The position numbers and the translations under genes are program-made. Below, piece by piece: positions 48,410 through 57,899 of a DNA stretch of 64,000 nt. Origin of the DNA: Cyanobacterium stanieri PCC 7202 (GTDB lineage Bacteria; Cyanobacteriota; Cyanobacteriia; Cyanobacteriales; Cyanobacteriaceae); assembly GCA_000317655.1 (NCBI GenBank), contig CP003940.1, positions 806,001 through 870,000 on the forward strand, in the 5' to 3' direction. The notes beneath the pieces were generated by a model. That model did not search any database. It was given only the letters and a program-made list of their open reading frames with translations, and had not been told where the DNA came from. Position 1 is the first letter of the stretch. The number at the start of each line of letters is the position of its first letter.

Positions 48410-48856
48410 ATGGAAGTTTTATTTAGAGAAATCAACCCCTTTGACTTATGGATTTGGGTCGAATTTGAAACCGTGCCAAAAGAGATGGAAAAACAATATA
48501 TAGAAGAGTTATTTAATTCGTGGTTTTTCCTAGGCAAATTAGGGGGTTATAATGCCGAAAATTTCCAAGTGCAAGAGGTGGGAGTGGATGTTAGTTATAT
48601 GAACTATGACCCAGACTATGCCGAAAATTCCATGATGTCTTTGATGCACAATATGGGAGAATTTGAGTTTTTGGGAAACTGGGGTAGATGTTGGTTTGAT
48701 TTGGGTACTAGCGATTTAGTGGCCCTAGATATTTTGATCAACTCAGTGAGAGAACTATCCAAAGATTATGTAACAATTAATCAGTTAATTATTGGGGGAG
48801 AAAACCAAGATTGGCCAGTGGAAACCAATCCTGAAGATAAATTCATGGAGGAATAG
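48410..48856 (+). CDS. DUF3531 family protein
   Basis: A 148-residue protein, MEVLFREINPFDLWIWVEFE with NSWFFLGKLGGYNAENFQVQ and GRCWFDLGTSDLVALDILIN, the pattern of DUF3531, conserved in cyanobacteria and plastids. Acidic and soluble, with no known function. It is convergent with the small membrane protein gene, with 6 nt between stops. Confidence 0.82.
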   Translation: MEVLFREINPFDLWIWVEFETVPKEMEKQYIEELFNSWFFLGKLGGYNAENFQVQEVGVDVSYMNYDPDYAENSMMSLMHNMGEFEFLGNWGRCWFDLGTSDLVALDILINSVRELSKDYVTINQLIIGGENQDWPVETNPEDKFMEE

Positions 48857-48862
48857 TTTTTT

Positions 48863-49102
48863 TTAATCACTAAATTTTTCCTTCCATTTTTTGATTATCC
48901 AACTAGAAAACGCTCCCAAAAATAATATTCCAATGGCTGGGTTAAATACAGGTTGCCATAACTTGTACCAAATTTCCCAACCCATTGGAATACCCATGGA
49001 TTTACCCACAAGGGCGATCGCAAACCAGCCAAAACCAATCATGACTAAAAAAACATCAGCGATCAAAAAACGATCCAACCAAACTAAAAACTTTTCCCTC
49101 AT
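48863..49102 (-). CDS. Small two-TM membrane protein
   Basis: A 79-residue protein from ATG 49102 (an adjacent in-frame TTG is not needed). Two hydrophobic helices, FLIADVFLVMIGFGWFAIAL (about 11-30) and NPAIGILFLGAFSSWII (about 53-69), have short polar ends (KKWKEKFSD). Similar small proteins are widespread in cyanobacteria without assigned role. It is convergent with the DUF3531 gene. Confidence 0.7.
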   Translation of the reverse strand: MREKFLVWLDRFLIADVFLVMIGFGWFAIALVGKSMGIPMGWEIWYKLWQPVFNPAIGILFLGAFSSWIIKKWKEKFSD

Positions 49103-49368
49103 CAATTTCTAAAAACCCAATAACGATAGTTAACAAAAATAAATATTAAAGTTTAAAAAACTTCAATAATTTTACCTAAAAATCCCATAAATATAGGTCA
49201 AATTCAGTTATAATTGTTTGCAAGTTAATCTATATGATAAACGCATAAGTGCCATAAAGTATAGTAAACTTTCTGCTATACGAGATTTCTTGCTGTTTTT
49301 AAGCGTCGAAAAAAACAGAAGTTCACGACCATAGCAGTAGTACAAAAAACCACCTTACTGATTAGAGA

Positions 49369-50085
49369 ATGTCTAAAGTTATTATAATAGTCAATGCTCA
49401 AGTCGAGCAGGGTAAAATTGCTCCCTCAGCCCCCATTGCCCAAAAAATGGCAACGGCATTGACCAAGGGAATAATGACAACCGCCCCTAGCACCGAAATA
49501 AAAATTATGGGGGCGGCCGATTTATGGTCAAAATCAATCACTTTAGCCAATCCCAGTCGAGAACTAATTTACTGTCCCCTAACTATTAAACTACCAGAGT
49601 GGTTTAACTTCAAAGCCTATAACGTCTATAAAGCCTGTTATGAAGTAGAGAAAAGACGAAAATGGGTAGAACAAAACTTTAACTACCGTACCAGTACCGA
49701 ACACCTTTGGTTAGGAGATTTATGGCTACCGATCATCTGTACCACCAAAGGTTTAGTATATGGAGAAGTAATTGGAGAAGGAGAAATTCCCAACTCCTAT
49801 CAACAGCCCTATGATTTAAGCGATAATCTTCGACAACCTCTTTATCGTCTGGCCCATGACCTATTAGAATCCATTGAAGCCACCCCAGCAGTCTATCTAA
49901 TGCAGTTTAGAATGGTGGATGAGGGAATTATTTTCGATCGCCTTTGGCCTTTCCCCGCAACCCCTGCCATTGCATCGATTAACATACAACAACCCGACTT
50001 ATACACCTGTCACTGGCACTGCCTAAGTAACCATCCCTTTACAGACATAAAAATTCCCCCATCTCCAGAATTAGTTTTAAACTAA
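49369..50085 (+). CDS. Uncharacterised cyanobacterial protein
   Basis: A 238-residue soluble protein I do not recognise. Visible segments are KVIIIVNAQVEQGKIAPSAP, ELIYCPLTIKLPEWFNFKAY, EHLWLGDLWLPIICTTKGLV, VYLMQFRMVDEGIIFDRLWP and a C-terminal Cys/His group (TCHWHCLSNHPF, about 217-228) that could bind metal. No signal peptide or membrane helix is seen. It stands alone and ends at a bidirectional-type terminator shared with rlpA. Confidence 0.7.
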   Translation: MSKVIIIVNAQVEQGKIAPSAPIAQKMATALTKGIMTTAPSTEIKIMGAADLWSKSITLANPSRELIYCPLTIKLPEWFNFKAYNVYKACYEVEKRRKWVEQNFNYRTSTEHLWLGDLWLPIICTTKGLVYGEVIGEGEIPNSYQQPYDLSDNLRQPLYRLAHDLLESIEATPAVYLMQFRMVDEGIIFDRLWPFPATPAIASINIQQPDLYTCHWHCLSNHPFTDIKIPPSPELVLN

Positions 50086-50131
50086 CCCTATCCATGGGGG
50101 CGAACAATCGTTAATCTCATCATCAATCAAA

Positions 50132-50160
50132 AGGTCAGGATTTTCTCCCGACCTATTTTT
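50132..50160 (+). terminator. Terminator between convergent genes
   Basis: AGGTC (50132-50136) pairs with GACCT (50150-50154), with GGA/TCC inside, then ATTTTTG on the plus strand. Confidence 0.75.
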
Positions 50161-50174
50161 GTATTAAGAAAAAA

Positions 50175-51071
50175 TTAACGACCTAAAACTTGAATGGTAA
50201 CAGGACCAACACCTCTACTCTTTAAGCCGATAGCTTGAGCCGCACCTGCCGCCAAATCAATGACACGACCACCAGTAAAAGGACCACGATCATTAATTCT
50301 GACCACCACGGAGCGACCATTATTAACATTAGTAACCCTTACCCTAGTACCAAAAGGTAAACTACGGTGAGCCGCAGTCAAAGCATTTTGGTCAAATCTT
50401 TCACCATTAGCGGTTCTGCGTCCATGGAACCCTGGACCATACCAAGAAGCGATCCCTCTAATGACCCTGCCAGTAGAACCTTTTACCCCTGCGGTACTAG
50501 CCACCTGAGCTTCGGGTTGATTAATAATAGTGCTAATGGGATCAGCATTACCCAATAATCTGCGTAATCTATTAGTAGCTTGGAGGGCATCAGTTCCCGC
50601 ATCAGCAGTAGAATCAGGCAAAATAGTGGTGTCATTTAAAGCAATAATATCTTGCCCATCATACTGAATGATATGTTCAGAGGTTTGATCATCCCAACGA
50701 ACAGCGATTTTATTAGCATCAGCTTGTTGTTGGTGAAGTTGATCAAGACGAGTAGCTAAATCTCTTGCTTGGGCATTAATTGCTCCCTCATCATCACCCA
50801 CGAAAGTAAGTAAAGGAATATTTTGAAAATGTAGGGTAGCGGCTTGTTGAGATTGCCAGTTATGAGAATAAATTCTGCTCGTTAAAAATTCCTGCACAGT
50901 ATCCTCTAACTGTACAGCAACAGGATTTTGTGCCTGAGAAGTACCTGCTGGATTTTGCTCAGAGAAGTTCGCCGTGTTAGCTCTTACGTTAGGAGCTACT
51001 GCTAAACTAGATACTCCTAAAATAACTGTGATGGCTGATCTAACAGCGTTGTTCCAAGTGTTTGTAAGCAT
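50175..51071 (-). CDS. rlpA: RlpA-family septal ring lytic transglycosylase
   Basis: A 298-residue secreted protein from ATG 51071; the longer TTG start would put nine residues before the signal peptide. The signal ([19 protein letters not shown], about 12-30) is followed by a variable region of about 150 residues. The double-psi beta-barrel at about 205-298 starts at [40 protein letters not shown] and [19 protein letters not shown] follow, with the catalytic Asp and His of RlpA. RlpA cleaves naked glycan strands in Pseudomonas; here activity is inferred. No SPOR domain is present, as usual in cyanobacteria. Divergent from purM. Confidence 0.9.
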   Translation of the reverse strand: MLTNTWNNAVRSAITVILGVSSLAVAPNVRANTANFSEQNPAGTSQAQNPVAVQLEDTVQEFLTSRIYSHNWQSQQAATLHFQNIPLLTFVGDDEGAINAQARDLATRLDQLHQQQADANKIAVRWDDQTSEHIIQYDGQDIIALNDTTILPDSTADAGTDALQATNRLRRLLGNADPISTIINQPEAQVASTAGVKGSTGRVIRGIASWYGPGFHGRRTANGERFDQNALTAAHRSLPFGTRVRVTNVNNGRSVVVRINDRGPFTGGRVIDLAAGAAQAIGLKSRGVGPVTIQVLGR

Positions 51072-51666
51072 AATTGTTTCTTGATTGAATGAGATCAAAA
51101 CCCTGAATAGGGATTTATTCTGTTCTTTACTCCTTGTAATGGAATGTTTACATTCGTTAATAGTTTTTGACTCTACCTAAGTTAACACGTGATTTTTGCT
51201 TAGGGGGTAATAAATACTTATCAATAAGAGAAAAAACTTCAGTATTGCTTATTTAGATTGACAGGAGAAAAAATAATCACAATAATAGTAAGTTTATTTA
51301 AAAAAAATAAATTGATTTAAGTTAAACAAAACTAATCAATGAACCCTTGAACCATAGTTTTTGATTGCTGAATGAATACACAGATATATCTGGAGATCAG
51401 GGTAAATATCAAAATTTCATGACAAAGTAACCAATAGGTGTAAAATTTTGTATATTGACCCCAAACTTACGGGAAAACATCTCATTGTCCTTGGATCATT
51501 GCTAAAAATTTCTCCCATAAACTCCCAAAAAAACAGGGTTAATGATGGTATGATTTCCCCTAGTAAAGTGATGGTAATGTGGTCAAAAAATCAGATAAGG
51601 AGAAATGATCATATTAGCTAATATGATTACTGTCATAATTTATAATTATTAAAAGAACAGGAAAAT
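51072..51666. promoter_or_regulatory. Divergent rlpA-purM region with a perfect 20-bp palindrome
   Basis: This 595-nt gap should hold both promoters. At 51608-51627 lies ATCATATTAGCTAATATGAT, a perfect 20-bp palindrome 39 nt before the purM start. It could be an operator for a dimeric regulator or a 5' leader hairpin. No coding frame or known riboswitch was found in the rest. Confidence 0.6.
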
Positions 51667-52692
51667 ATGGATTACAAACAGGCTGGAGTAGATATTGAAG
51701 CAGGAAGAGAATTTGTTAATAAAATTGGTTCGGCGGTACAAAGCACCTACCGTCAGGGCGTTTTAGGAGGACTAGGTGGTTTTGGTGGTTGCTTTGAAAT
51801 TCCTTCTGGCTACAAACAACCTGTTTTAATTTCTGGTACCGATGGAGTTGGTACTAAATTAAAAATCGCCCATCAATTAGATTGTCATGACACCGTTGGT
51901 ATAGATTTAGTCGCCATGTGTGTCAATGATATTCTCACCTCGGGGGCAGAACCTTTATTTTTCCTCGATTATTTAGCCACGGGAAAGTTAAATCCTCAGC
52001 AATTACAAGAGGTTGTGGTGGGTATCGCCGAAGGATGTAAAGAAAGTGGTTGTGCTTTGTTGGGGGGAGAAACGGCGGAGATGCCCGGTTTTTATCAGGT
52101 GGGCGAGTATGATTTAGCTGGTTTTTGTGTGGGTATTGTGGAAAAATCAGCTATTTTGGATGGTCAAAATGTTCAAGTAGGAGATCAGGCGATCGCCCTT
52201 AGTAGTAGTGGAATCCATAGTAACGGCTTTTCATTAGTCAGAAAAATTATTGAAATAAACGGATGTAGCTGGGAAGATAAACCAGAAGAATTAGGAGGAA
52301 AAACCCTCGGCGAAACCTGCCTTACCCCCACCCAAATTTATGTAAAACCAATTCTCAAAGCTCTGAAAAACGACCTTGGCATCAAAGCCATGGCTCATAT
52401 TACAGGGGGAGGAATCCCCGAAAATCTGCCCCGCTGTTTACCCGACAACCTTTCTATTGAGGTAAATCTAAATAGTTGGCAAATTCCTCCTATTTTTCAG
52501 TGGTTAGCCAAAACAGGCAATGTTAACCAGCAAGATATGCTCGATACCTTTAACATGGGAGTGGGCTTTGTGGTTATAGTGCCTCCCCATAAAGTAAAAG
52601 AAACCCTCGCCTTTTTTGAATCCGAAGAGATTCCCTCTTATCATATTGGTAAAGTAATTGAAGGCAAAAAAGACATTCAATTTGTCTGCTAA
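51667..52692 (+). CDS. purM: Phosphoribosylformylglycinamidine cyclo-ligase
   Basis: A 341-residue enzyme of purine synthesis that closes the imidazole ring (FGAM to AIR) using ATP. Family marks are [20 protein letters not shown] (1-21), [18 protein letters not shown] (about 54-71), [20 protein letters not shown] and [13 protein letters not shown], all in normal order. A ribosome site (AGGAAA) precedes the ATG. It is followed by a hairpin terminator, so monocistronic. A 20-bp palindrome lies just upstream. Confidence 0.97.
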   Translation: MDYKQAGVDIEAGREFVNKIGSAVQSTYRQGVLGGLGGFGGCFEIPSGYKQPVLISGTDGVGTKLKIAHQLDCHDTVGIDLVAMCVNDILTSGAEPLFFLDYLATGKLNPQQLQEVVVGIAEGCKESGCALLGGETAEMPGFYQVGEYDLAGFCVGIVEKSAILDGQNVQVGDQAIALSSSGIHSNGFSLVRKIIEINGCSWEDKPEELGGKTLGETCLTPTQIYVKPILKALKNDLGIKAMAHITGGGIPENLPRCLPDNLSIEVNLNSWQIPPIFQWLAKTGNVNQQDMLDTFNMGVGFVVIVPPHKVKETLAFFESEEIPSYHIGKVIEGKKDIQFVC

Positions 52693-52719
52693 ACTCCTCA
52701 AATCTAACCTAAATCTATG

Positions 52720-52752
52720 AAGACGTATCATTGATACGTCTTTATGGTTTTT
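52720..52752 (+). terminator. Terminator after purM
   Basis: A long stem AAGACGTATC / GATACGTCTT with loop ATT (52720-52742), then a T-rich tail. Confidence 0.85.
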
Positions 52753-52807
52753 GAACAATCAAAATCCCTCAAAGTATAATAAAAATACTGATCTAATTTC
52801 TTGAACC

Positions 52808-53716
52808 ATGACCAATGAACCTGAAAACCTTTCCCAAGAAGAGATTAACCTTCAACCCCAAGAAGAAAATACTCCCATAGAAGAAGAATCGAACATCGAA
52901 ACCACTCTCCCTCCCCTCACCAGCCAAGAACAAATTAAGTTAAAACAAGAGGGGAACTTAGTCTATATCTTTTTACCATCTCAAAAAACCATTAATAATC
53001 ACCAATGGCAAAGGATGATCGAAGACTTGAAAACTCGCCTTCAGCAAATGGATAAATCATGGCTTCCCAATACCAAAGCCCACCTAGAAAGTGGTGATAG
53101 ATTATTAGATACCCGTCAAATCAGAGAATTAGATGAAATCCTCGAACATCATTTACTAAAATTAGATTTAGTGATTGCCCAACGCCGTCAAACCGCTGTG
53201 GCTGCTGCAAGTGCTGGTTATTCTGTCAAGCAAAATCCCTCCATATCTCTTTTTGCCAAAACCAAGGAAAATCCCCCTCAAAATTTGGCCGAACCTTTAT
53301 ATATTAAAAATAATCTACGCTCAGGAGTACAAATATCCCATCCAAGTACCGTAATTGTTTTCGGTGATGTCAACCCTGGGGCAAGGGTAATTGCAGGGGG
53401 AGATGTTTATATTTGGGGTACTTTAAAAGGTATTGCCCATGCTGGGGCTGGGGGTAATCGGGAATCGTTAATTATGGCTCTGAAAATGAATCCTACTCAA
53501 CTGAGGATTGCGGATTTGGTGGCAAGGGCCCCCGATGATGCTCCTGAAAACAGTATGGCAGAGGTTGCTTATGTCAGTGTTGATGGTATTAGAATTAGGG
53601 AAGCAGATAGTTTTCGTAAGTTGAATGTGTTTAACTCAGAAAAAAAATGCTGGGTCAATAATCACAATTCGGAGTTGAGATTTGAGCGCACGGATAATTT
53701 GACCATTCAAAATTAA
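52808..53716 (+). CDS. minC: Septum site-determining protein MinC
   Basis: A 302-residue FtsZ inhibitor. Residues 1-50 are an acidic low-complexity tail. The N-terminal FtsZ-binding part is at about 55-170, and the C-terminal beta-helix domain that binds MinD is at about 180-285 with GDVNPGARVIAGGDVYIWGT and LKGIAHAGAGGNRESLIMAL. Here minC is not followed by minD and minE; the next gene is a VOC protein. In several cyanobacteria minC-minD-minE are adjacent, so the separation is notable. No operon partner is visible. Confidence 0.93.
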   Translation: MTNEPENLSQEEINLQPQEENTPIEEESNIETTLPPLTSQEQIKLKQEGNLVYIFLPSQKTINNHQWQRMIEDLKTRLQQMDKSWLPNTKAHLESGDRLLDTRQIRELDEILEHHLLKLDLVIAQRRQTAVAAASAGYSVKQNPSISLFAKTKENPPQNLAEPLYIKNNLRSGVQISHPSTVIVFGDVNPGARVIAGGDVYIWGTLKGIAHAGAGGNRESLIMALKMNPTQLRIADLVARAPDDAPENSMAEVAYVSVDGIRIREADSFRKLNVFNSEKKCWVNNHNSELRFERTDNLTIQN

Positions 53717-53768
53717 TTTTTATTAGTGGGTTTGGGAAAAGTACATTTATTATTTTTGGTTCACGGTT

Positions 53769-54197
53769 ATGAATAATATTATTTTTCATTTAGCAATTCC
53801 TATGATTAATGCCGAGGAAACTAAAAGGTTTTATGGAGATGTTTTGGGGGCAAAGGTAGGAAGAAATAATGACCATGCCATGATTTTTAATTTTTATGGA
53901 CATCAATTAGTTACCCATACCAGCAAAGAAGATATTACCCCCCCAAGGGGAATCTATCCCCGTCATTTTGGCATGATTTTTACTCAGGAATCTGACTGGG
54001 ATGATTTAGTTTCTATTTGTGAAAATAAAGGGGTTGATTTTTATCAACCTCCCCGTATTCGTTTTACTGGAGAATTAACTGAACATAAAACCTTCTTTTT
54101 ACAAGATCCTGCCTATAATATTCTTGAATTTAAGTTCTACCGCCACTATGAGGCTATTTTTGGGGCTGATAATATCATGGCTATAGGCGATCGCTAA
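53769..54197 (+). CDS. VOC/glyoxalase-like family protein
   Basis: A 142-residue protein of the vicinal oxygen chelate fold. FHLAIPMINAEETKRFYGDV (about 5-24) and the second module around DPAYNILEFKFY (about 116-127) carry the His and Glu pair (H6, E122) that bind metal. The insert PPRGIYPRHFGMIF also has His. Such enzymes include glyoxalases and extradiol dioxygenases, and the substrate cannot be told. It lies 52 nt after minC in the same direction. Confidence 0.82.
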   Translation: MNNIIFHLAIPMINAEETKRFYGDVLGAKVGRNNDHAMIFNFYGHQLVTHTSKEDITPPRGIYPRHFGMIFTQESDWDDLVSICENKGVDFYQPPRIRFTGELTEHKTFFLQDPAYNILEFKFYRHYEAIFGADNIMAIGDR

Positions 54198-54390
54198 TTA
54201 AGAATTAAGTCATAATTAGCCTATATTTATCTATCTATAAAAGGGTTATTATTTTCAGAATAAAATTAATTTAAAAATTATCATCCCATAACCTTAATTT
54301 CCCATTTGTTGTCGGTGAAAAATCGTTGTTAATCTCAAAAATTAAAGATATGATAACTCTAGTCATTATCTATAACAAATAATAAAATTG

Positions 54391-54651
54391 ATGGACATTA
54401 AATTAGTCAATATCGGTTTTGGAAATATTGTCTCAGGGAATAGAATTATTGCGATCGTTTCTCCAGAATCGGCTCCCATTAAAAGAGTGATCAATGAAGC
54501 GAAGGATAAAGGTCAATTAATTGATGCTACCTATGGAAGAAGAACCAGAGCCGTTATTATTACAGACTCTAACCATATTATCTTATCTTCCATTCAACCC
54601 GAAACCGTAGCCCAAAGATTTGCCTCTCCTAAAGATGGAGAACATAAATAG
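54391..54651 (+). CDS. RemA/DUF370-family DNA-binding regulator
   Basis: An 86-residue protein from ATG 54391, directly after an in-frame [38 protein letters not shown], and [19 protein letters not shown] are the RemA pattern, including the GRRTR arginines that bind DNA. RemA activates matrix genes in Bacillus; in cyanobacteria homologues are conserved with unknown targets. It is followed by a terminator and a tRNA on the other strand. Confidence 0.85.
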   Translation: MDIKLVNIGFGNIVSGNRIIAIVSPESAPIKRVINEAKDKGQLIDATYGRRTRAVIITDSNHIILSSIQPETVAQRFASPKDGEHK

Positions 54652-54660
54652 CTAAAAAAA

Positions 54661-54689
54661 AGTAGTTACCTCGAATAGAGATAACTACT
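54661..54689. terminator. Bidirectional terminator between remA-like gene and tRNA-Leu
   Basis: AGTAGTTA (54661-54668) pairs with TAACTACT (54682-54689). An A-run lies to the left and T-rich bases to the right, so it can stop both strands. Confidence 0.8.
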
Positions 54690-54704
54690 TTATTCTCCCA
54701 CAGA

Positions 54705-54789
54705 TGGGGGTGGAGAGACTTGAACTCTCACGACCGATAAAGGTCAACGGATTTTAAGTCCGCAGCGTCTACCATTCCGCCACACCCCC
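54705..54789 (-). tRNA. tRNA-Leu(UAA), no intron
   Basis: On the minus strand the 85-nt cloverleaf begins GGGGGTGTGGCGGAATGGTA and ends CTCTCCACCCCCA. The anticodon stem GCGGA/TCCGT holds loop CTTAAAA with anticodon TAA. A long variable arm (TTGACCTTTATCGGTCG) marks a class II leucine tRNA. CCA is not encoded. The group I intron that many cyanobacteria carry in this anticodon loop is absent. Confidence 0.95.
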
Positions 54790-54995
54790 TCAGTTGAGGT
54801 TGCTTTGTGAATTGCTCACAGATAACTATTATAGCAACCTCTTTTTGAAAATGCAAGGTAAAACTCAAAAAATATGGATATAGGTATCTATTCCGTCATT
54901 GTTCACTATGAAAGAGTAGATATAATAAGGATTATCAAGTTATTAACGGTATTAAGCATAAAGTTAATTGACATTGCTTTGGGTAATTAGGAGTT

Positions 54996-55844
54996 ATGGC
55001 GAAAAATTATTTTGTACTCACTTATCATCGAGATTTGGATAAAGTCTATAACGATGTGATTTTGTGGTTTAAGGGAAAACAATACCAAGTAGAAGGTGTT
55101 TTAAAAAATGGCGTTTATATTGTTCAAGCCCGAAAAAGTGACGTTATTCGGACTATCTTAGGAACTAATATTGCTTTTAAGGTCAAAATTTATTTGTCGG
55201 CGGATAATGCTGGGGAATTTATTATCGAAACCTCACGGGGAAAATGGATCCAAAATATTGCAGGGGCTAGTGTGGGGGCTATTTTTACGGGGGGTTTAAC
55301 CTATTTGACGGGTATTGCTAGTGCCAGTTGGACTTTTATTTTGGAAAATGAGTTAATTAATTATTTACAAAAGAGCTGTCAATTAGCTAGGGTGCAACCT
55401 ACGGTTGATAGTCAAGATTCGGATGTATGGTACTCTGATAAGCCCACTAACACTTGTGAGTACAAAACAGCCGAACAACAGGAAGTAATTGACAATTTAG
55501 AGAAAGAAATTAGAAAGTTAGAGGATGCTTTTGGTAATGATATTTTGACGGAGGGAGAATTTAATCGCAAAAAATCTGTTTTGGAGAAGCAAATTGATGA
55601 TCATGAGGTTAATTTTTTAATTGAAAACAAGGTAAAGCAATTACAGGAGGCTTTTGCCCAAGGAATTTTAAATCAGGAAGAGTATGCCGCTAAGTTAGAA
55701 AAGTTGGAGGCTCAAACTAGGGATGAGATTTTGCAGGAAAAATATGCAGAACGTAATCGATTAAAGATGATTAAATTAAAGGAGGCTTTGAATAGTGGTA
55801 TTCTGACTCAGGCAGAATATGAACGTAAAATTGCTTCTCTTTAA
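54996..55844 (+). CDS. Membrane-associated protein with three SHOCT-like repeats
   Basis: A 282-residue protein. The N-terminal part (about 1-120) has beta-pattern and a glycine-rich hydrophobic stretch, GASVGAIFTGGLTYLTGIAS at about 89-108. The C-terminal part has three units of one motif: KLEDAFGNDILTEGEFNRKK, QLQEAFAQGILNQEEYAAKL and KLKEALNSGILTQAEYERKI, each a short helix-turn-helix of the SHOCT (short C-terminal domain) type, separated by coiled coil. SHOCT domains bring proteins together, often at membranes. No enzyme site is seen. The next gene follows after 6 nt, so they are probably co-transcribed. Confidence 0.72.
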   Translation: MAKNYFVLTYHRDLDKVYNDVILWFKGKQYQVEGVLKNGVYIVQARKSDVIRTILGTNIAFKVKIYLSADNAGEFIIETSRGKWIQNIAGASVGAIFTGGLTYLTGIASASWTFILENELINYLQKSCQLARVQPTVDSQDSDVWYSDKPTNTCEYKTAEQQEVIDNLEKEIRKLEDAFGNDILTEGEFNRKKSVLEKQIDDHEVNFLIENKVKQLQEAFAQGILNQEEYAAKLEKLEAQTRDEILQEKYAERNRLKMIKLKEALNSGILTQAEYERKIASL

Positions 55845-55850
55845 AGGGTT

Positions 55851-56807
55851 ATGAAAATTATTGTTTTTGCTATTGTTTTTGGTGTTATTTGTTTTTTATT
55901 ATTAGAATTTTTTTTGAGGTTTAAATGGGGATTTGGTAATCCTTTACTTTATATTGCTGATTCAGAAATTGGTTATTTAATTGCTCCTAATCAGGTGACA
56001 AAAAGAAACGGTAATTTGATTAAGATTAATAATTATTCGATGCGTTCTGATGATGTTGATTTTTCTGTAAAGGATGGAGATTATCGTATTATTTTATTGG
56101 GTGATTCTATTGTTAATGGTGGTTGGTGGACTGATCAAAAAAATACTTTATCTAGTTTGTTAAAAGATGAGTTAGGAGAAAAAACAACTAATTTTAATGA
56201 TATAGAAGTTTTGAATATTTCTGCTAATTCCTGGGGCGCTCGTAATGAATTGGCATATTTAAAAAAATATGGTACTTTTTCGGCAGATGTCTTAATTTTG
56301 GTACTCAATACTGATGACTTTTTTAGTTTTGCTCCCTCTAGTATTCAAGTAGGCAAGGCTATTAATTATCCTGATAAAAAACCTTTATTAGCCATAGAAG
56401 AGTTGGTGAAAAAAGTATTTCCTTTACCTGTTCATCCCGATTTAAAAAGTATTCCCAAGGAAAGGGGTGATATTGTGGGCTTTAATTTGGATGCGGTGAG
56501 GGAAATTTATGACATTACTCAAGAAAATAATATGATTTTTTTTGTGGCTTTAACTCCTCTAAAAAGAGAAGTGTTGCCCCCTTTTTCTAAGGATTATGAG
56601 TTAAAGGCGAGGGCAAGATTGAATGCTCTTATTCAAGAATTGAATATTAGTTATACGGATTTTTTATCTATTTTTCAGGATCATCCTAATCCTGAGCAGC
56701 TTTATCATGATCATATTCATCTTAGCCATGAAGGAAATCAACTTTTGGTTAATAATTGGCGAGAAAATCTTTTGCTTGAAATAAATCAAAGTAGTCAAGG
56801 AAAATAA
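55851..56807 (+). CDS. SGNH/GDSL-type hydrolase with N-terminal anchor
   Basis: A 318-residue protein. The N-terminus IIVFAIVFGVICFLLLEFFL is a membrane anchor or signal. IILLGDSIVNGG gives the catalytic Ser86, NISANSWGARNELA has the Gly and Asn of the oxyanion hole, and HDHIHLSHEGNQLL gives the C-terminal Asp-x-x-His. Such enzymes deacetylate or esterify polysaccharides and lipids outside or at the membrane. It lies 6 nt after the SHOCT-repeat gene, an arrangement suggesting a common task at the envelope. The substrate is unknown. Confidence 0.82.
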   Translation: MKIIVFAIVFGVICFLLLEFFLRFKWGFGNPLLYIADSEIGYLIAPNQVTKRNGNLIKINNYSMRSDDVDFSVKDGDYRIILLGDSIVNGGWWTDQKNTLSSLLKDELGEKTTNFNDIEVLNISANSWGARNELAYLKKYGTFSADVLILVLNTDDFFSFAPSSIQVGKAINYPDKKPLLAIEELVKKVFPLPVHPDLKSIPKERGDIVGFNLDAVREIYDITQENNMIFFVALTPLKREVLPPFSKDYELKARARLNALIQELNISYTDFLSIFQDHPNPEQLYHDHIHLSHEGNQLLVNNWRENLLLEINQSSQGK

Positions 56808-56943
56808 TCTTCACCTTAATGGTCTTGAGAGGTATAATCGTTGATAAACTTGATGGGTAAAAATCACTGATTCTGATATAATGCCTATGGTGTTATGGGA
56901 ATTTCAGTCTTTCTCGGTCAAATTTAACTAGGAATATTTATTG

Positions 56944-57861
56944 ATGCCTAAAATCGGTGTTATCTACAACGATGTAAAACCTATTGCCTGTCAAATCGCT
57001 GCGGAATTACAATCAAGTTTAATGGCAAAGGGTTACGATGTTTATTTAGCCACGGGCTACACTGGTATTTTAGGTTATTCTTATCCCGATCGCCCCGTAT
57101 GTCATAGCCCTATAGAACAAATTGCGGAACCAGAGTTTGACCGGGATATGGAGTTAGCTATTGTTTTGGGGGGTGATGGTACGGTATTATCTGCCTGTCG
57201 TCAGGCCGCCCCCCACAATATTCCCCTGTTAACGGTGAATACAGGACATTTGGGCTTTTTGACCGAAATTTATCTTAATCAGCTAGATATGGCGATCGCA
57301 CAGGTCTTGGAGGGAGATTTTCAGATCGAGGTGCGATCGATGATCGAAGTAAATGTGATTCGGGAAGGACAAAAGTTATGGGAAGCCCTTTGTTTAAATG
57401 AGGTGGTGGTGCATCGTGAACCCCTTACCAGTATGTGTCATTTTGAAATCAAAATCGGTAGACACGCCCCCGTGGACATTGCCGCCGATGGGGTAATTAT
57501 TTCTACTCCCACGGGTTCTACTGCCTATTCTTTGAGTGCGGGGGGGCCTGTGGTGACCCCTGATGTGCCTGTGTTTCAATTGGCGCCCATCTGTCCCCAT
57601 TCCCTTGCTTCTCGGGCGTTAGTTTTTTCGGACAAAGAGCCTGTGACCATCTATCCTGCCACCAAAAATCAAATGGTGATGGTGGGGGATGGTAATGCAG
57701 GGTGTTATATTCTTCCTGATGATGAGGTGCAAATGGTGCGATCGCCCTATGATGCCAAATTTATTCGCCTCCAATCCCCCGAATTTTTCCGCATTCTCAG
57801 GGAAAAACTAGGCTGGGGTTTACCTCACATCGCCAAACCTACATCGGTGGAACTGCCATAA
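56944..57861 (+). CDS. nadK: NAD kinase
   Basis: A 305-residue enzyme that makes NADP from NAD and ATP or polyphosphate. GGDGT is at 76-80, the NE motif in [30 protein letters not shown] follows, and the C-terminal [23 protein letters not shown] 56944 is chosen over the adjacent TTG. Cyanobacteria usually have two NadK paralogues; this one has the longer insert around [15 protein letters not shown]. It is 38 nt before the MFS gene, in the same direction. Confidence 0.95.
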   Translation: MPKIGVIYNDVKPIACQIAAELQSSLMAKGYDVYLATGYTGILGYSYPDRPVCHSPIEQIAEPEFDRDMELAIVLGGDGTVLSACRQAAPHNIPLLTVNTGHLGFLTEIYLNQLDMAIAQVLEGDFQIEVRSMIEVNVIREGQKLWEALCLNEVVVHREPLTSMCHFEIKIGRHAPVDIAADGVIISTPTGSTAYSLSAGGPVVTPDVPVFQLAPICPHSLASRALVFSDKEPVTIYPATKNQMVMVGDGNAGCYILPDDEVQMVRSPYDAKFIRLQSPEFFRILREKLGWGLPHIAKPTSVELP

Positions 57862-57899
57862 TAGAAAATGAACTTTCATAACTAAATTAGTCATCCACA

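Noticed and set aside
51072-51300. Possible ydaO-type (c-di-AMP) riboswitch upstream of rlpA
   Set aside because: Such elements can precede cell-wall hydrolase genes, but the conserved GGGGAACC and related blocks are not present on the minus strand.
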